Positions 41,108 through 53,864 of a stretch of DNA of 64,000 nucleotides are shown here, piece after piece (within the stretch, counting starts at the first letter, position 1; every line of letters begins with the position of its first letter). Made by a program: the position numbers and the translations under genes. Origin of the DNA: Stictocephala bisonia. Lineage: Eukaryota > Arthropoda > Insecta > Hemiptera > Membracidae. A model generated the notes under the pieces. That model searched no databases. It had not been told where the DNA came from and saw nothing but the letters and a program-made list of their open reading frames with translations. Where the stretch lies: contig JAQJVL010000745.1 of assembly GCA_035578905.1 (NCBI GenBank), forward strand, positions 62,001 through 126,000, written 5' to 3'.

Positions 41108-43239
41108 AATTCAGGCATTAATCACAAACCGCACTATTTTAAAATACAAGAACTTTATCAAACACAACTTGTAACGATTTATTAACATCCACTCGTCGCA
41201 AAATTTGTATATCTACTCATGACGGTCAATAAACTAACTAGGTTAAATGTTAAGTGGTCAAACAGTGATAAGAAGTGACTAAACTGAAACCTGCGCTGCC
41301 GCTTTATTATGTTGGAACCGAACAACACGACTGAATGGATATGGCAAGCAACTAGCAAGGCAGGCAAGGACGAATGAAGAATGCCAACTGAACCAGCGAC
41401 TTGTATTGCCAACATTGCAAAAACGAAACCATAATAGTTGCGCTATCTTTGATTGCAAACGAGTTTTTGTGAGGTTGGATGAATAAACCAAATTTGCCTT
41501 TTTATGTATTGATAGAGTTTAGAGTAATATTGGCGGTTTTACGATACTAGTGTATGTCAAGGATATTATTTATTTCAATGCAATTATATTGCAATAATGC
41601 GGTAATAAATACTGTCATAAAAACACCAATGGTTATGACAGCCCAAATTAAGTACTGGCAAACATTTTAAGGCACTTCCCGATCAGCTGCTAAATTTAAT
41701 TTAGATTATGTAGACTGTGTAAACGGGAAATGTGTTCAAATCACAACGAAAATTCTATTGTTGTTCACTTCGGTTTTGATCTTATAAATATTCACTATCT
41801 CACTATCTGCTAATGTAAACATTAGCTAAAGCTTGCAAGTAGTACTTGTGATATGACTATCAACTATTGAAGAAACTTTTCGGTCCGAAAACGAAGTTTT
41901 AATCAATTTTCAAAAATACAAGAGTTAGGGGTTACGAAACTTGGTATTTGTCTACAGATCATATTTATATATTTATTTTTTAAGAAATATAAATATATAA
42001 TATATTTATATTTCTTTTTTAATTTTTAATAAATAGACAGGGTCGAATTAATACTTGGTAATAAGTGAACATCGTTTATACTGACATAGGTGATTATAAA
42101 GTTTTAGGCATTCTCATATATCCGACTATTCTTTCAGGTTTAGAAAAAATCAATAAATGTAGACGCATTCATTAGCTTCCAAAACAACAATTACCGAATA
42201 TTTTACGAAAATATTCATATTTGAGTACAACGTCAAAATACAGCCCCCTTCCCCTTATAATCTCAAAATAAGGGAGGAAATAATTAAAAATGCATAGCCT
42301 CCAATTATTTCTTGCGTCATCGAGGTGTACAAGATAAAATTTGGTTTTGGGATTTTGCCATCTAGTTCATGAAAAATGTACGGTACCTATTAATTTAAAT
42401 AATGTCCATTTTTATTTTGAAATTGGGAATGTGTAATTGATTATATGGACTGGTAATGATGATTCCCTAAGCCACAATACACAGCCTAAGTGTTTAATAT
42501 TCAGTAAAGTGAAGTTTTGGAAGGAAAGAAAACAGAAAACAGAGGATTGTTCATAGAAAAGATACAAAGAAATCTGGTCCAATTATAACAATTTTGTAAC
42601 TAGAGATTCCTCACTAAAGATAGAATAGAATAGGATATGATAACTAATTCAATAAAAACATACAGATCGCTTGATATGTATGGTCAACCTAACTGTGTAC
42701 TGTATTATAAATTTCACTGATACTGCTAGCTACTAAGTAAGGAGAAAGGAACTCAAGTGCTCTATCTGATATAAATATAATATATGCAAGGTAGCTTATT
42801 TAAAAAACCCCGTGATCAGTTCACATTTTCCCACAATCACACACAAATGTAAACAGTTGTACCTGTATTTCAATGAGCCTCACAATCATTTCTTTACTCT
42901 TTATTTTTGTAGCCTCCTTTGAAGAATGTTGCACGCACCAAGTGTTTCTATCACTCACCTCTGTTGAATAAGATTCGAAACTTTTACTTCACTGGAGTTT
43001 TACGTTAAAAAGAACGCTGTTGTTTAGGAACCAGTTACAGCAAAGCTTTCCGGTTTGATACCGACCTCCAACTTGTACCTGTTTTCTATCAAATTCAATA
43101 ATTATCATAATCGGTTATACTATAGTAAATTAGTGGTCAAACTCGGTCTAGTTTTGCTGTGGCTTATTCTGATATTAACTACTGTACTGTACATGATTGG
43201 GCCGGAATGTAGAGGGGACCCGTGCCATCGCTGAGCTGT
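41108..43239. other. P450 upstream region
   Basis: This holds the presumed promoter and 5' UTR of the P450 (minus strand, to the right of 41107). No TATA box or initiator can be named with confidence. Short open frames at 41182-41491 are not recognised. The rest is AT-rich without clear repeats. Confidence 0.4.
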
Positions 43240-44020
43240 TACACACGATCATTTTAGCGTGTCATTTCGAATTGATCACTTTTAACTGAAAACTAATCGC
43301 CTACAGACGGTCATTTTAGCATTCCAGTCTCTGTTAACGTCTGTCTCTGAAGGTGCCTCTTGTTCCGTCAAGAACAACTGATCATAATACATTACATAAT
43401 ACATCATAAATCATTTAGGCTGATGTGCTTCGTTTGCACCCATTCCACTAACAACTCTTTATTTTATTCATTTCCCTACGAAATTTACTTCTCAAAGTGT
43501 TTATCTTCCTTGTTAGCCTATAGTATGTTTGTTACCTAGAGGGTCGATCCCTTTAACCTTTTCAATAAGAGTTTTAGAAGCAAAATCGCTTATTTATTTA
43601 TTATGATAATCTGTCGAGGTAATTTTCCAAAGGCACTCTTCTTGTTTAAACAGTATATAAAATCAAGTAAAAACTCTTTACTCCAACCAGCCATAGTAAA
43701 CAAATTAACTTCAATCACTTCAGGATCTGAGATATACAAATGACGTACAAATGTGTGGGGATGTTTTGTCTTCCATGCGGAGGACACTACTAGTGCGCAT
43801 GCGCAGGGTTGGTTTTCGTTTCTGGCGCGAAGGTCTGAACTGACGAGACCATACATACACACGCACATTTCGGCAAGATGTCAGTTTTGCATGTCACTCC
43901 GAAATGATAAATTTTCATCATTCCATCAGTTCAATTTTTTGGCTCGAGCTCACGTCATTGCATGACACGTCTAGCTGTTGCATGACACGTAACAGTGACA
44001 TGCTAAAATGACCGTGTGTA
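43240..44020. mobile_element. MITE-like element with TACACACG(A/G)TCATTTTAGC ends
   Basis: The left end TACACACGATCATTTTAGCG and the inverted right end TACACACGGTCATTTTAGCA match at 18 of 20 positions, and TGTCA follows in both. A third related stretch, CTACAGACGGTCATTTTAGC, lies inside near 43302. No transposase motif was found. The target duplication is not clear. Confidence 0.6.
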
Positions 44021-44149
44021 GGCCACTTTTACGAACGTGACTACCTTCTGCCTTCAAGTGCTTAGATGAAAAAAACTGAAATGAACTGTTTACTTTATTA
44101 CGGTGTCATTCTACGTGATGGTGAGATATACTATAAGCATTAACATTTA

Positions 44150-44500
44150 ATTAGCTTCTCTTATACATGTACTAAACCTAACAATGAAGATCAAAATCCT
44201 AAAAATGTTGTGTATAAAGTACCTTGTGAGTGTACAAATAATTATTTTGGACAAACATCAAGACCTGTGAAAAGAAGAATGCTTAATAACAAGAAAAAGA
44301 TTCAAAATTAACACATTTTAAATACTGGACACAAAGTAATATAGTCAAAATGAAGCATAATTTATAAAAAAAAGTAATTGGAAAAGAAGAAATATCAAAG
44401 AAGCTGCTTGTATGCTAATAGAGAAAAATAGTATTTCACAACCAAACGCAAAATTAAATTCTATGTACAAACCTATAAAAAGGAAAAAAAAACGAAATTA
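44150..44500 (+). pseudogene. Penelope-like element remnant, GIY-YIG endonuclease
   Basis: The frame 44150-44311 reads PKNVVYKVPCECTNNYFGQT then SRPVKRRM, matching the GIY-YIG nuclease of Penelope elements (usually VYKIPC..C...YIGQT.R.LKxR). Here FGQT replaces IGQT. A further piece in another frame (EAACMLIEKNS, about 44400-44435) resembles the element's C-terminus. A TTGAAGA..GAAAT stretch at about 44665-44695 may be a worn version of the hammerhead-like motif. No RT core is seen. Confidence 0.65.
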
Positions 44501-45227
44501 GAAAAAGTATTAACACGTCAAAAATAATTTTCAATGACTACTAAATTATATACATATGAATTATATACTGTATTTTGTTATCTTTTAAAACATATGTTTA
44601 CTATTTATAATTTTTCTAAAAATTGACCTTGTGTTTTTACATAATAATTTTATGTTTGTTGATTTTTGAAGAAGGGATTGATAATGATTTAGAAATTATA
44701 CTTTGTTTAGTTGCTATTTATTGTTGACATTGTTATTAATTGTGTTATTGCTATTATTTTTTGTAATTTTAATACTATACAGTATAATGATTTAGTTTAA
44801 TCGTTATGATCTTGATTTACTAGTCTTAATCAAACCAACTAAATTACGCAGTGGACTAGGCTTAATACTGTGCTACCGCTACCAGCCCGTGGCCTAGTTG
44901 CCATGACAACATAAAATGGAATAACACAATGGGGAAAGAGTTGTCATCTCTCATTTCCACAACTCAATCCATCTCTCTTCCACAAGTGCATTCAGAAGGT
45001 CACTTTCTAAGCGTCCTATAGGCTATACAGTCGTTATTTTTTAATTTAGTTGTTAGAAATGACTGTTCACTCGATTTTAGCTGAAATAAAGTAAATAATA
45101 GTTGTTTTAATAACCTTACAATCTGTCACAGTAACAAAATTAAAGGGTATGGTTTGGAAGTAATATGCACATAAATCAGCTGGCCACAGTACCTCATTTT
45201 CAGCACTGACATATATTTTTATTTGTG
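44501..45227. other. No recognisable gene
   Basis: AT-rich sequence; the left part may belong to the 3' region of the Penelope remnant. Confidence 0.4.
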
Positions 45228-45504
45228 ACTAGCTGTACCCGCCCGCTTCGCCGGTCATAATATTGAGTTTGATTTAGAACCTAATAGCTGAAAGAATTCG
45301 AGCATTTTTGCTTCTTCTACCAATATTGTATTTTTTAGGAGGCATGTCATAAAAAGTAAACTGCAAAACAAATAATTATTTATTTTTTATTTTCACGTTT
45401 CACCGCATGTTTTAATTACCGAGGAAAAAGGTTAACACCAAATACAGATCACCTGATCGAGTAAAAGTTGTGTGTGCTACACTCTCAAGGTGAAATGCAG
45501 AACT

Positions 45505-45815
45505 TAAAGTGGTTTATATACCTGCATTCAAGTAATCCAAGTCGTTGCTTCTGCAACCGGTTTCAACTCATCATGAGAGTCATCTTCAGGCCGTACAAGG
45601 ATGTAATAAAATGTGATCACTTCATATGAAGGTCGTCACGAACACATAACCTTCATATGAAGTGATCACATTTTATTACATCCTTGTACGGCCTGAAGAT
45701 GACTCTCATGATGAGTTGAAACCGGTTGCAGAAGCAACGACTTGGATTACTTGAATGCAGGTATATAAACCACTTTAAGTATTGAACAGTGATCCGGAGG
45801 CTAATCCCCCAAAAA
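45505..45815 (+). mobile_element. Penelope-type foldback retroposon, perfect 132-bp arms, 14-bp target duplication
   Basis: TGAAATGCAGAACT occurs at 45491-45504 and 45816-45829. The arms 45502-45633 and 45649-45780 are exact reverse complements over 132 bp, with a 15-bp spacer. A unique tail (45781-45815) ends CCCCCAAAAA. Perfect arms mean recent insertion or ongoing conversion. The layout equals that of 34514-34810, although arm sequences differ. Confidence 0.75.
45693..45722 (+). ncRNA. Hammerhead-ribozyme-like core in perfect foldback
   Basis: The sequence reads CTGAAGA, then GACTC - TCATGAT loop - GAGTT (a 5-bp stem II with one G-U pair), then GAAAC. This matches the hammerhead core CUGANGA - stem II - GAAA. 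A GTTGC/GCAAC hairpin follows, where stem III would be, but the cleavage triplet is not clear. The mirror copy lies at 45560-45589 on the minus strand. Confidence 0.5.
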
Positions 45816-46098
45816 TGAAATGCAGAACTACAATAAATCAAAACATATTATACAGTACTGTTGTTGTAAGAACTTCAATCTGCTTATGGCATGTGAAACT
45901 ACATTAAACCACACAGTCATATGTTTTTTGTAAACAATTCAGATTCTCCATTTGAATAATATGGGATCTTTAGGAGCCCATGGGGCGGGAAACATGGGGT
46001 TTCATGGCGATCGGTTGGATGGTTTGGCAGCGCATAAACTTCAAACATACAAACATCCTCTTTTATAAATATAGATATATACATATATACAAACATCC

Positions 46099-46147
<49 letters not shown>

Positions 46148-46170
46148 AACATCCTCTTTTATAAATATAG

Positions 46171-48981
46171 ATATGTAGGTAGGTCGGGAAATGCTTGATA
46201 TATCCTGTTCTCGTTTATAAGTTTAGGAACTGTGTATATAAAAGCACTAGTAATCTGTAAAAAATGCAATATTGTGTAAAAAGTTCGTGAATCCATTCTC
46301 TACTTTTCGAGTTTTATCTACACAGACATACGGAAGTGATATAACTATATTTGTCCTCTTGTATTCCATTTTCTTTTTTAGACAACTTCTGACTGAAATT
46401 AAACATTAGTAGAGATAGATTGATTTGGTAATCACAAATACTGCAGGGTACAGCGAGAAATGTAGGCGTATAAGTTGTTACAAACGTGAGATTCCTGAAA
46501 AATGCAAGTTTTATATGCTCCAAGCCCAAAGTAATTCGAGCCTACAATATGACCCAATTCCAATATTTTTACTATCAGACTCTACTATAACGCTATTCAG
46601 TTCGTTGTATAGATGGCGTTTGTTGTCAGGGAAATTTAATTTGTCGATGACGGTTCACCTGTACACTCTGGGGAGTCCCAAACTCACGAGCTCTGACTAG
46701 AAGTCACCTATTATAATCAAATTAAGAAGCCAACACACATTCATTAGTCCACTCGCATCTCAAGGTTACAAGACTGAAGGCCGGCCAGAAGAAAGCCTTC
46801 GATTATCTTGAGAATTATGCTAAGTTTATTAAAACATTTCCAATTTAACTTGCAACTTCAATCATATTGTAAACTGACGGAAATAGGAACCGTTAATAAT
46901 TTTTAACGTATCTCTAGTGATATCCACGTTTGACTGTATGCCCAATATTTGATGTTTTTGGGATACTAATCTTTACATCAGCGTTGTTATGACGTACAAC
47001 AGTGCCTAATTTACATTACTGTACTTAGAATTTTCGGTATTTTACATACTGGGATACTAGACAATATTTCCACAAAAAATAAACTTCGCCATTTAAAAAC
47101 GTTCACCTAAAATTATCCTTAATTTTAGTATAAACACAGCAGTTATTTGTATCTTAGCCACTTCACAGAGAAGAAAGAAACAGAGATGATTATTTTTTTA
47201 TTGCCGTAGCGAACCCCCAGTTGACTGTAGTTATAATAAGTATAACTAATGTACATCTTTAAACTATCTGTAGTAATAATAATAATTACTACGTTTATCC
47301 TTGAGGATTCTGAGGTATAACGGGAGGGACTGACAAGGCACTAGGCCTGCCATCCGCATAGAAACTGGAGAAATGACTACTCAATACACGAACTCCACAC
47401 ACATTTAGCGCACTATTGCATGCGGCCTCTATTTCTTTCTTCTCTGTCGTTACTCCAACGTAAATGTACACGTTGTGTAAACCTTTAATGTAATGTTTGG
47501 CTATACTTAATTTATGCATTACTCTATATCATATTTAGTGTATAATATAATAGGTTAGTTGAATAAAGAATTCAATAAGATCTTGAATGCCCCGCACCTC
47601 CTCATTACCCAGGATCTCCCACGTCAGATTAGTCGCTTAGAAATTAGAATCTCGAAACCCACCTCTACGTACTGATTTCCAGTTGAGCAGATCAAATTTG
47701 TTGCCCAATATCAGCTGGGCCATACCGTAGAATTGTTTTTATGGATGAAATAACTTCCTTATAATCAATTTGACAATGCATGTAGTTGGGATGAAGCTCC
47801 CTCGTAGGAAATGGACACTGCTGAATCGGTTCCGGATTGACACTCGATCAGTCGTGTGATTGGAGGGAATCTATAGTTAACAAATTAACCAGATAGTTAC
47901 AAAGGTTGTTTTACGGAGGGATTAGCTAGCATAAATAGAATCAGTGAGGCAGGTCTTAAATGGCTTGATGGATTGAATTAAGCTTTGTGACAGAAGATCA
48001 CTTGATATTTTTATTTTTATTGATATCTAATGACTTTTGGAGTTTTTTTCAAATTATATAACACAGCTTTTATATAATTTTAAATCAATAAATGGTATCT
48101 GGAAAAAACCATTCGATTTATAAATATATATTTGGATTAAATGACATTTCCTCGATTCTCGACAACATACACCATTCAAAAGTGATTCCAGCGGGAAAAA
48201 CAAACGTGCGGACAGAACCCTCTGTCGTACGAAAGGGCTCTTATTGACGTTAAAACGGATATTTGGACGTTTCTCTTACTAATTATGTATTTGAACGGAA
48301 TAAATCTATATATTTACTACTGATAAAAAACACATCACCAATTGGCTGCACAATGCTTGACATTCGAATATACGACAGGATAATGAACCCTAAGTAAATA
48401 AAATAACTTCTAAAGCATTTAATATTTCGCTTATAATATTACGAAGACATAATGTAATCATACTACACGCAGAGTAAAAAAATAAATGAGTGGTAATAAA
48501 ACTTTATTTAATATCGTAATTGTACAATAAACGAATGTAAAAATAACGAACGTATTCGTTAAGATCGTCAATGTTTACGTGGAACAAAAAGTGCAACATT
48601 CTTCACTTATTTATGTAAAACTTAAAAAACAAATGAATATTTCTTACATAGATAACAATCATTTTCTGTAATTACTAACAAATATTACTGTTAATTAATC
48701 CTCTACCCTTTAAAGCTATTTCCTCCTCGATTGTAAACAAGAAGTCCATTGCACAACGACCTTAGGACGTCCAAGGCTGGCTGGACGACTTGTGCAGGCG
48801 GGCCTGGAGTGTCCCAGTTTGTCTCAGTGCCATGTTCCTTTCAAGATATCCTTGATAATATTATCTCATGTAATGGGGATATTTGGGCCAGTAATATGGT
48901 TAGTTACTGAGGTCTTTTACTACAGCTGGTTTAACCGCATTACATTTACATGTACCACACAAATACACCACATCACCATTG
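46171..48981. other. Intergenic sequence, no recognisable gene
   Basis: Open frames at 46425-46700 and 47295-47519 (minus) are short and unrecognised. No repeat boundary is evident. Confidence 0.4.
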
Positions 48982-51900
48982 TGTCTTGCAGTACAGACGC
49001 TCCAGTCCAACTCGCGGTCTTGCAGTACAGACGCTCCAGTCCAACTCGCGGTCTTGTCGTAGAGACGCTCCAGTCCCACTCGCGGTCTTGCAGTACAGAC
49101 GCTCCAGTCCAACTCGCGGTCTTGCAGTAGAGACGCTCCAGTCCAACTCGCGGTCTTGCAGTACAGACGCTCCAGTCCAACTCGCGGTCTTGCAGTAGAG
49201 ACGCTCCAGTCCAACTCGCGGTCTTGCAGTACAGACGCTCCAGTCCAACTCGAGGTCTTGTATTACAGACGCTCCAGTCCACCTCGCGGTCTTGCAGTAC
49301 AGACGCTCCAGTCCAACTCGCAGTCTTGCAGTACAGACGCTCCAGTCCAACTCGCGGTATTGCAGTACAGACGTTCCAGTCCAACCCGCGGTCTTGCATT
49401 ACAGACGCTCCAGTCCAACTCGCGGTCTTGTAATACAGACGCTCCAGTCCACCTCGCGGTCTTGCAGTACAGACGCTCCAGTCCAACTCGCAGTCTTGCA
49501 GTACAGACGTTCCAGTCCAACTCGCGGTCTTGCAGTACAGCCGTTCCAGTCCAACTCGCGGTCTTGCAGTACAGACGCTCCAGTCCCACTCGCGGTCTTG
49601 CAGTACAGACGCTCCAGTCCACCTCACGGTATTGCAGTACAGACGTTCCAGTCCACCTCGCGGTCTTGCAGTACAGACGCTCCAGTCCAACTCGTGGTCT
49701 TGCTGTACAGACGTTCCAGTCCAACTCGCGGTCTTGCAGTACAGACGCTCCAGTCCAACTCGCGGTCTTGCAATACAGACGCTCCAGTCCACCTCGCGGT
49801 CTTGCAATACAGACGGTCCAGTCCAACTCGCGGTCTTGCAGTACAGACGATATAGTCCAACTCGTGGTCTTGTGGTACAGACGCTCCAGTCCAACTCGCG
49901 GTCTTGCAGTACAGACGCTCCAGTCCACCTCGCGGTCTTGCAGTACAGACGCTCCAGTCCAACTCGCAGTCTTGCAGTACAGACGTTCCAGTCCAACTCG
50001 CGGTCTTGCAGTACAGCCGTTCCAGTCCAACTCGCGGTCTTGCAGTACAGACGATCCAGTCCACCTCGCGGTCTTGCAGTACAGACGCTCCAGTCCAACT
50101 CGCAGTCTTGCAGTACAGACGTTCCAGTCCAACTCGCGGTCTTGCAGTACAGCCGTTCCAGTCCAACTCGCGGTCTTGCAGTACAGATGCTCCAGTCCCA
50201 CTCGCGGTCTTGCAGTACAGACGCTCCAGTCCACCTCACGGTCTTGCAGTACAGACGTTCCAGTCCACCTCGCGGTCTTGCAGTACAGACGTTCCAGTCC
50301 AACTCGCGGTCTTGCAGTACAGACGCTCCAGTCCAACTCGCGGTATTGCAGTACAGACATTCCAGTCCAACTCGCGGTCTTGCAGTACAGACGCTCCAGT
50401 CCCACTCGCGGTCTTGCAGTACAGACGCTCCAGTCCACCTCACGGTCTTGCAGTACAGACGTTCCAGTCCACCTCGCGGTCTTGCAGTACAGACGCTCCA
50501 GACCAACTCGTGGTCTTGCTGTACAGACGTTCCAGTCCAACTCGCGGTCTTGCAGTACAGACGCTCCAATCCCACTCGCGGTCTTGCAATACAGACGCTC
50601 CAGTGCCACTCGCGGTCTTGCAGTACAGACGCTCCAGTCCACCTCACGGTCTTGCAATACAGGCGCTCCAGTCCCACTCGCGGTCTTGCAATACATACGC
50701 TCTAGTCCACCTCGCGGTATTGCAATACAGACGGTCCAGTCCAACTCGCGGTCTTGCAGTACAGACGCTATAGTCCAACTCGTGGCCTTGCAGTACGGAG
50801 CCCACCTCGCGGTCTTGCAGTACAGACGCTCCAGTCCAACTCGCGGTCTTACTATTCAGACGTTCCAGTCCAACTCGCGTTCTTGCAGTACAGATGCTCT
50901 AGTCCAACTCGCGGTCTTGCAATACAGACGTTCCAGTCCAACTCGCAGTTTTGCAGTACAGACGCTCCAGTCCCACTCACGGTCTTGCAGTACAGACGTT
51001 CCAGTCCAACTCGCGGTCTTGCAGTACAGACGCTCCAGTTCAACTCGCGGTCTTGCAGTACAGACGCTCCAGCCCCACTCGCGGTCTTGCAGAACAGACA
51101 CTCCAGTCCACCTCGCGGTCTTGCAGTACAGACGCTCTAGTCCACGTCGTGGTCTTGCAGTACAGACGCTCCAGTCCAACTCGCGGTCTTGCAATACAGA
51201 CGCTCCAATCCAACTCGCGGTCTTGCAGTACAGACGCTCCAATCCAACTCGCGGTCTTGCAGTACAGACGCTCCAGTCCAACTCGCGGTCTTGCAGTACA
51301 GATGCTCCAGTCCAACTCGCGGTCTTGCAGTACAGACGCTCCAGTCCACCTCGCGGTCTTGCAGTACAGACGTTCCAGTCCAACTCGCGGTCTTGCAGTA
51401 CAGACGCTCCAGTCCAACTCGCGGTATTGCAGTACAGACATTCCAGTCCAACTCGCGGTCTTGCAGTACAGACGCTCCAGTCCCACTCGCGGTCTTGCAG
51501 TACAGACGCTCCAGTCCACCTCACGGTCTTGCAGTACAGACGTTCCAGTCCACCTCGCGGTCTTGCAGTACAGACGCTCCATACCAACTCGTGGTCTTGC
51601 TGTACAGACGTTCCAGTCCAACTCGCGGTCTTGCAGTACAGACGCTCCAATCCCACTCGCGGTCTTGCAATACAGACGCTCCAGTGCCACTCGCGGTCTT
51701 GCAGTACAGACGCTCCAGTCCACCTCACGGTCTTGCAATACAGGCGCTCCAGTCCCACTCGCGGTCTTGCAATACAGACGTTCCAGTCCACCTCGCGGTA
51801 TTGCAATACAGACGGTCCAGTCCAACTCGCGGTCTTGCAGTACAGACGCTATAGTCCAACTCGTGGCCTTTCAGTACGGAGCCCACCTCGCGGTCTTGCA

Positions 51901-52438
51901 GTACAGACGCTCCAGTCCAACTCGCGGTCTTACTATTCAGACGTTCCAGTCCAACTCGCGGTCTTGCAGTACAGATGCTCTAGTCCAACTCGCGGTCTTG
52001 CAATACAGACGTTCCAGTCCAACTCGCAGTTTTGCAGTACAGACGCTCCAGTCCCACTCACGGTCTTGCAGTACAGACGTTCCAGTCCAACTCGCGGTCT
52101 TGCAGTACAGACGCTCCAGTCCAACTCGCGGTCTTGCAGTACAGACGCTCCAGCCCCACTCGCGGTCTTGCAGAACAGACACTCCAGTCCACCTCGCGGT
52201 TTTGCAGTACAGACGGTCCAGTCCACGTCGTGGTCTTGCAGTACAGACGCTCCAGTCCACCTCGCGGTCTTGCAATACAGACGCTCCAATCCAACTCGCG
52301 GTCTTGCAGTACAGACGCTCCAGTCCAACTCGCGGTCTTGCAGTACAGACGCTCCAATCCAACTCGCGGTCTTGCAGTACAGACGCTCCAATCCAACTCG
52401 CGGTCTTGCAGTACAGACGCTGCAGTCCAACTCGCGGG
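48982..52438 (+). repeat. Minisatellite, 34-bp unit, about 102 copies
   Basis: The unit is CTTGCAGTACAGACGCTCC then AGTCCAACTCGCGGT. Copies keep the 34-bp length almost without exception, with recurrent variants (GCTCC/GTTCC, CAACTC/CACCTC/CCACTC, CAGTAC/CAATAC, AGACG/AGCCG). A 27-bp unit lacking 7 bases near 50790 recurs near 51870. Segments 50730-51160 and 51810-52240 are near-identical, an offset of 1081 bp (31 full units plus the short one), showing block duplication. Long open frames on both strands are a by-product of the repeat. Confidence 0.96.
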
Positions 52439-52682
52439 TTTTACTGTTTTAATCATTCCTAACTCTTTCATTTTTGCACCCAAAGAGTAATATATTATTC
52501 TCACTATAAAGTATTGTTTATTATATGATAATATTGTGGTATGATAACTCAGCTGCTACAAAAAGAATACATTTCTTATAGTTTTAAAACGTCAAAACAA
52601 TCAAAACAGCGTTATTTGTTTATTTCTAAGTTTACCTATTTACATTTTTAGGAGAAAACATATATTTTATTTTTATTTATTC
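52439..52682. other. No recognisable gene
   Basis: Short AT-rich spacer after the minisatellite. Confidence 0.5.
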
Positions 52683-52925
52683 ATAAAACGCCGTTCGTCA
52701 AGATATGGGTGAATATGGATTTCGAATGAGTGTGATGAGAGTAGATGAGCGAATGTAGTCATTGTTACAAACTAAGGCCGACTATTCCTTAGAAAGTGTC
52801 ATTAATTAATAGCCCAATGACAAATGAACAGCCGGTGATTATCAGCTGATCCTTCTCAAAATGTATTGACTCTGACTGGGATCGAACTGACAACCTTTAG
52901 CACATTAAGAGCACAGATAAATAAC
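52683..52925 (-). repeat. tRNA-derived SINE, family S2 copy 2
   Basis: The reverse complement of 16450-16680: CGCCGTTCGTCAAGATATGG, GATGAGCGAATGTAGTCATTG, AATAGCCCAATGACAAATG, GGGATCGAACTGACAACC. It keeps the B-box-like GTTCGATCCC. Confidence 0.75.
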
Positions 52926-52984
52926 TCTGGTAGAGTTAGTTATCTGTGATTAAGAGCATTTATCTTATTATCTAAAACAAGCCA

Positions 52985-53800
52985 CGTCCGGACGAACTTT
53001 ATTTTGGATTTTTAATTTTTCAATTGATATTAAGGTTTTCGACTACGATATTTCGAAAATGAGAAATTCTTATTTCTGCCCTAGACTTCCCGTTTATGAC
53101 GACGTAGCTGCGCAGTAGATTGTGACGTCATATGGGCGAAATCAGCGAATCTGTTTATTCTATTAAATACTGGTAACTAAATCTACCAGAATAGAATATA
53201 AGCATTCAGCTAAATAGTAGGCAAGTTATGTATCACTTATCAGCTGGAATTGTAATTACGGGAATTAGAACAGTATTTTTGAAGTTATACTTCTTTGCGC
53301 CCGTTAGACACTTTGGGATGGGATGTTGGTCGAGAAACCGCGTCACGCTGAAAAGTAAGAACAAATTTTTAAGAACTATCGATTAATCGATTGTTAATCG
53401 AAGAAATTTAATCGAAGAAATTACTGATAATGATAATATAGGTGTATAATATAATAATGAAGTCACGTATAATATATTGAAGATAAATATATTGAATAAT
53501 ATTGAAAAATGTCTTATATTTCATTTATATATCCTGTCTGTTTGTGTGCGTGAGTGGGTGTATGAGAATGGCCAAAGAAGTATAACTTCCACCGTGTGGT
53601 CCGACGCACACCCAATTTTTTTTTTTTTTTATTATTTTTGCCATTTCGCCCATGTGACGTCGCGTGAGATGCGCGTGATACCTACCATCTTCTTTTCTAA
53701 GTACTGTGGGGTTCCTGTGTGTTGCTATAGTAAAATGTTATTTATTTTTCATTTTGTATAATAAGGTTAAAAACCGAAAATTAAGTAATTTTAAACTAAT
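52985..53800. repeat. Dispersed repeat B, possibly a DNA element with diverged inverted ends
   Basis: The left part (53120-53205) and the right part (about 53635-53720) share CCATTTCGCCCATGTGACGTC-type sequence in opposite orientation, with T-rich flanks that are also loosely inverted. A relative is at 39905-40075. No transposase motif lies between. This may be a worn MITE. Confidence 0.4.
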
Positions 53801-53864
53801 ACACCCAAGAGAGGTATCAAATTAAAGACATTCTTCTCTTACTTCCTAATATTCCATCACATTT

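Larger units (their letters stand above)
45228..46170 (+). repeat. Dispersed repeat family A, copy 2 (interrupted)
   Basis: The same start (ACTAGCTGTACCCGCCCGC) and end (CATCCTCTTTTATAAATATAG) as copies 1 and 3. It is split at 45505-45815 by a Penelope-type foldback. Its 3' end has three tandem copies of ACAAACATCCTCTTTTATA and an (AT)n run at about 46107-46145. The middle is partly deleted relative to copies 1 and 3 after GGGGCGGGA. Confidence 0.8.

Noticed and set aside
48982..52438. CRISPR-like array of regular repeats
   Set aside because: The units abut with no variable spacers, and the genome is eukaryotic.
49156..52452. A 1098-codon open frame and long frames on the opposite strand
   Set aside because: They come from a stop-free 34-bp tandem repeat read in cycling phases. 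Any array of this unit would be open; no start context, intron or domain supports a gene.
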